In this document: piece after piece, positions 7,322 to 10,870 of the stretch
Layout: each line of letters starts with the position of its first letter
How positions within the stretch are numbered: the stretch's first letter is position 1
DNA from: JAXGTD01 sp040775095
GTDB lineage: Bacteria; Pseudomonadota; Gammaproteobacteria; Chromatiales; Chromatiaceae
DNA: 10,870 nucleotides
Direction: 5' to 3'
Assembly: GCA_040775095.1 (NCBI GenBank)
Contig: JAXGTD010000134.1
Coordinates: 1 to 10,870, forward strand
Program-made: the position numbers and the translations under genes
Notes under the pieces: model-generated
The model's input: only the letters and a program-made list of their open reading frames with translations
Database searches by the model: none
What the model was told of the DNA's origin: nothing

Positions 7322-7333
7322 TGCGATATCGCA
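7322..7333. promoter_or_regulatory. Perfect 12-bp palindrome TGCGATATCGCA
   Basis: The 12 bases read the same on both strands. The site lies about 250 bases before cydA and directly follows the AT-rich run at 7294-7310, a typical place for a dimeric regulator. It is not a match to the FNR box. Confidence 0.4.
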
Positions 7334-7418
7334 TGTCCCCCGCGCGGGACGCATCGCTAGCATGCTCGCCGCGCTTCGATCGCCATCCGGGTGCAGGTTC
7401 TCGCTGGCACCTCCATTC

Positions 7419-7439
7419 GATGCCATTGGCTATGGCATC
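7419..7439. promoter_or_regulatory. Inverted repeat GATGCCAT-N5-ATGGCATC
   Basis: Two perfect 8-base arms (7419-7426 and 7432-7439) surround TGGCT. The 21-bp dyad could be a protein operator or form an RNA hairpin in the cydA leader. No T tract follows, so it is not a standard terminator. Confidence 0.45.
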
Positions 7440-7516
7440 AATTGGCGCGGCGTCGGTCGCCCGCCACGCCCGGCGGTTATTCGGAAACGTGCGCATGAGG
7501 AATGGGTGACAGGCGA

Positions 7517-7544
7517 CGCCGAGCCACCAAACCGGGGCTCGGCG
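7517..7544 (+). promoter_or_regulatory. Stem-loop in the cydA 5' leader
   Basis: CGCCGAGCC (7517-7525) and GGCTCGGCG (7536-7544) are perfect 9-base arms around a 10-base loop. The stem is very GC-rich and ends 40 bases before the cydA start. It may shield the 5' end of the message or affect loading at the ribosome site AAGGAA (7571-7576). It is not followed by T residues, so termination is unlikely. Confidence 0.5.
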
Positions 7545-7584
7545 AACCCTGCCGACGACAAACGACTATCAAGGAAAACCACCG

Positions 7585-9189
<1,605 letters not shown>

Positions 9190-9232
9190 GACATCACGCA
9201 GACCGCCAAGACACCGGACCGCAAAGCGCGGC

Positions 9233-9253
9233 GTTGGTTGAGACCCAACCGAC
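9233..9253 (+). promoter_or_regulatory. Small stem-loop in the cydA-cydB gap
   Basis: GTTGGTTG (9233-9240) pairs with CAACCGAC (9246-9253), with one G-U pair, around a 5-base loop. It lies in the unusually wide 122-base cydA-cydB gap and could act as an RNA processing or stability element. No T run follows. Confidence 0.35.
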
Positions 9254-9311
9254 AGCCGCGCCGCCCCGGCCCCGGTGCATCCGCGGTCGATCAACAAGGG
9301 ATACAAGAGAC

Positions 9312-10454
9312 ATGATCATTGACTACGAGATCCTCAAACTGGTCTGGTGGGTTCTGGTGGGCGTGCTGTTCATCGGGTTCGCCGTTACCGACGGGATGGA
9401 TATGGGTGTGGGCGCGTTGTTGCCGTTCCTGGGCAAGAACGACGACGAGCGACGCGTCATCATCAACACCGTCGGTCCACATTGGGATGGCAACCAGGTC
9501 TGGTTGATCACCGCCGGCGGCGCGATCTTCGCCGCCTGGCCGCTGGTCTACGCCGCCGCGTTCAGCGGGTTCTACTTTGCCATGCTGCTGGCCCTCTTCG
9601 GCCTTTTCTTCCGGCCGGTCGGCTTCGACTACCGCAGCAAGATCGCCGATCCGCGCTGGCGCAGTGCCTGGGACTGGGGCCTGTTCATCGGCGGCGTCGT
9701 GCCGGCCCTGGTGTTTGGCATCGCCTTCGGCAACCTGCTCCAAGGCGTGCCGTTCCACCTCGATGAGTTCCTGCGCCCCTACTACACGGGCGGCTTCTTC
9801 GGCCTGTTGAACCCCTTCGCGCTGTTGGCCGGCGTCATCAGTGTTGCGATGCTGGCCACGCACGGGGCCATCTGGCTGCAGCTGCGCACCACCGAGCCGG
9901 TCGTTGCACGTGCCAAGCACTGGGCCAAGATCACCGGGCTGATCACCATCGGTGCGTTCGCGCTGGCCGGCATCTGGCTCAGCCTTGGGATCACCGGTTT
10001 CAAGGTCGTCTCGATGCCCGCGCTCGACGCCATTCCGAACCCGCTGACCAAAGAGGTCGTCGCCGAGGCCGGTGCCTGGCTGACCAACTACCAGGTCTAT
10101 CCGCTGACGCTGGTGTTCCCGATCCTCGGCTTCGTCGGGCTCGGGCTCGCCGTGGTGTTGTCCATGAAGGACCGCCCCGGCCTCGGCCTGATCATGAGTG
10201 GGCTCGGCATCACCGGCATCATCATGACCGCCGGCGCCGCGATGTTCCCGTTCATCATGCCATCCAGCACCAACCCCAACAGCAGCCTGATTGCCTGGGA
10301 TGCCGTCTCCAGCCACCTGACGCTCACGGTGATGTTCTGGGCCGCGGTGATCTTCGTCCCGCTGATCCTCGGCTACACCACCTGGACCTACGCCAAGATG
10401 TGGCGGCGAGTGTCCATCGAGGAGATCCGGGCGCAGGATACGCTGGCCTACTGA
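9312..10454 (+). CDS. cydB: Cytochrome bd quinol oxidase subunit II (CydB)
   Basis: CydB is the pseudo-symmetric partner of CydA. It binds no haem in known structures of this type but shapes the proton channel and stabilises haem insertion. The product from ATG 9312 has 380 residues (379 in E. coli), begins MIIDYEILKLVWW, and keeps the motifs GFAVTDGMDMGVG (Asp30, E. coli Asp29) and WDGNQVWLITAGGA (Asp59, E. coli Asp58). Eight or nine hydrophobic helices are visible, ending with a basic tail, KMWRRVSIEEIRAQ. The frame is open from about 9234, but the family's N terminus and AAGGG at 9296-9300 point to 9312. It is separated from cydA by 122 bases and from cydX by 92 bases; the three genes are expected to form one transcript. 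Confidence 0.98.
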   Translation: MIIDYEILKLVWWVLVGVLFIGFAVTDGMDMGVGALLPFLGKNDDERRVIINTVGPHWDGNQVWLITAGGAIFAAWPLVYAAAFSGFYFAMLLALFGLFFRPVGFDYRSKIADPRWRSAWDWGLFIGGVVPALVFGIAFGNLLQGVPFHLDEFLRPYYTGGFFGLLNPFALLAGVISVAMLATHGAIWLQLRTTEPVVARAKHWAKITGLITIGAFALAGIWLSLGITGFKVVSMPALDAIPNPLTKEVVAEAGAWLTNYQVYPLTLVFPILGFVGLGLAVVLSMKDRPGLGLIMSGLGITGIIMTAGAAMFPFIMPSSTNPNSSLIAWDAVSSHLTLTVMFWAAVIFVPLILGYTTWTYAKMWRRVSIEEIRAQDTLAY

Positions 10455-10514
10455 GTGCAGACTCACCAGTGGCTCGCGGGGTCCCACTGCCCCCTTGCCA
10501 CTGGCACCTCGCGT

Positions 10515-10535
10515 CGAGACTCTCGCAACTTTTTT
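10515..10535 (+). terminator. Weak hairpin plus six T residues before cydX
   Basis: CGAG (10515-10518) and CTCG (10522-10525) form a short stem, followed by T6 at 10530-10535, just ahead of the cydX ribosome site. A 4-bp stem is too weak for an efficient terminator, but partial termination could lower cydX relative to cydAB. A second possibility is that the T run only keeps the ribosome site open. Upstream, CAGTGG (10467-10472) can pair with either CCACTG at 10484-10489 or at 10499-10504. Confidence 0.2.
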
Positions 10536-10546
10536 AGGAGCCCCCT

Positions 10547-10666
10547 ATGTGGTACTTCGCCTGGATCCTTGGCGTGCTATTGGCCCTGGCCTTTGGCGTC
10601 ATCAACGTGATGTGGTACGAGTCCGAGCAGTGTCTCGGGCCGGCAGATGACGACCAACCAGCCTGA
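10547..10666 (+). CDS. cydX: CydX, small accessory subunit of cytochrome bd oxidase
   Basis: CydX is a single-span membrane peptide that binds CydA and is needed for stable, haem-loaded oxidase. This 39-codon gene starts MWYFAWILG, the same first nine residues as E. coli CydX, followed by a hydrophobic helix to about residue 23. Glu25 lines up with the conserved E. coli Glu25. The C-terminal tail (ESEQCLGPADDDQPA) differs from E. coli, is acidic, and contains one Cys at position 29. AGGAG (10536-10540) sits 6 bases before the ATG, the best ribosome site in the window. It lies 92 bases after cydB and before a strong hairpin, so it closes the operon. Such short genes are often missed by gene finders, but the sequence match leaves little doubt. 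Confidence 0.96.
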   Translation: MWYFAWILGVLLALAFGVINVMWYESEQCLGPADDDQPA

Positions 10667-10681
10667 CGTCCATTGATGATC

Positions 10682-10718
10682 GGGCCATGCACGCGGCTCC
10701 GTGTCGCGTGCATGGCCC
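10682..10718 (+). terminator. Strong 14-bp hairpin at the end of the cyd operon
   Basis: GGGCCATGCACGCG (10682-10695) and CGCGTGCATGGCCC (10705-10718) are perfect complements around a 9-base loop, 15 bases after the cydX stop. The stem is strong enough to stop transcription or protect the 3' end of the message. No T tract follows (CCGTCAATACC), so it is not a textbook intrinsic terminator and may work with Rho or only stabilise the RNA. Confidence 0.7.
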
Positions 10719-10736
10719 CCGTCAATACCGAAACCG

Positions 10737-10753
10737 TGCCCCGCAACGGGGCA
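10737..10753 (+). other. Second short hairpin downstream of cydX
   Basis: TGCCCC (10737-10742) pairs with GGGGCA (10748-10753) around GCAAC, 18 bases after the stronger hairpin. It could assist termination from the cyd operon. No T run follows. In DNA this rich in G and C, short hairpins like this also occur by chance. Confidence 0.3.
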
Positions 10754-10790
10754 TCGAGAGCCGCCCTCCTTCGTGCGGCCAAGCCGGCGT

Positions 10791-10870
10791 GGGGCCCCCC
10801 ACCCGGCGGCCACCCGGCGTTGGGTTGGGGGGCCCGCGGGGGCCCCCAGGGGGCGGCCCCCCCGCGCCCC
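10791..10870. other. Extreme GC, low-complexity tail
   Basis: Seventy-three of these 80 bases are G or C, and the last 44 include a single A. The stretch is made of G and C runs, with a 9-base direct repeat CACCCGGCG (10800-10808 and 10811-10819). No coding, RNA or repeat family is recognisable. It looks like unreliable sequence at a contig end rather than a biological element. Confidence 0.6.

Larger units (their letters stand above)
7167..7584. promoter_or_regulatory. 418-base leader and control region of the cyd operon
   Basis: No protein gene is convincing here; the short open frames have unlikely composition and no ribosome sites. The stretch includes TTGACC (7163-7168) and TATACC (7188-7193) with a long 19-base spacer, TAGGAT (7252-7257), an AT-rich run at 7294-7310, and three clear dyads listed separately. 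I looked for FNR boxes (TTGAT-N4-ATCAA) and found none. The length and the dyads suggest cydA is controlled from a long leader, as expected for an oxidase tuned to oxygen or nitrosative stress, but no regulator can be named. Confidence 0.5.

Noticed and set aside
7321..7509. Short open frames in the cydA leader
   Set aside because: No ribosome sites, unlikely amino acid composition and overlap with the dyad symmetries; better explained as leader.
7167..7584. FNR site in front of cydA
   Set aside because: No TTGAT-N4-ATCAA match or close variant was found in the leader.
9234..9311. Extended N terminus for CydB from a non-ATG start at 9234
   Set aside because: The added residues are unlike any CydB, whereas ATG 9312 gives the family N terminus and a family-typical 380 residues.

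Overview
The window is GC-rich, densely packed bacterial DNA with every recognised gene on the + strand. A LexA fragment joined to imuA-imuB, an E. coli-like long-Q-loop cytochrome bd oxidase and a CydX with the MWYFAWILG start point to a high-GC gammaproteobacterium. I cannot name the genus from sequence alone.

Region 1 (1-2640) is an SOS mutagenesis cassette. It holds the C-terminal part of a LexA repressor, whose 5' end lies outside the window, then imuA with a 4-base overlap, then imuB 19 bases further on. The usual third partner, dnaE2 (imuC), does not follow. A rhodanese-type sulfurtransferase comes next (2755-3615) and is probably a separate unit.

Region 2 (3616-7166) carries three genes with a cell-surface polysaccharide flavour, spaced 142-185 bases apart: a family 2 glycosyltransferase with two C-terminal membrane segments, a divergent WecB-like UDP-GlcNAc 2-epimerase, and a nucleotidyltransferase-fold protein of the NTP_transf_5 type. 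A perfect 16-bp palindrome fitting CTGT-N8-ACAG, the gammaproteobacterial LexA-box form, sits 33 bases before the nucleotidyltransferase gene.

Region 3 (7167-10720) is a cytochrome bd quinol oxidase operon: a 418-base leader rich in dyad symmetries, cydA, cydB, the small accessory gene cydX (39 codons), and a strong 14-bp hairpin that probably ends it. CydA and CydB form the membrane oxidase that reduces O2 to water with quinol, and CydX stabilises it.

The last 80 bases (10791-10870) are about 91% G+C and almost homopolymeric, and look like a degraded contig end. I see no rRNA, tRNA, CRISPR array, insertion sequence or phage gene. I found no convincing new multi-gene system. The most unusual items are the LexA-box-like palindrome before a polysaccharide-type gene, the imuAB cassette without dnaE2, and the dyad-rich cydA leader.
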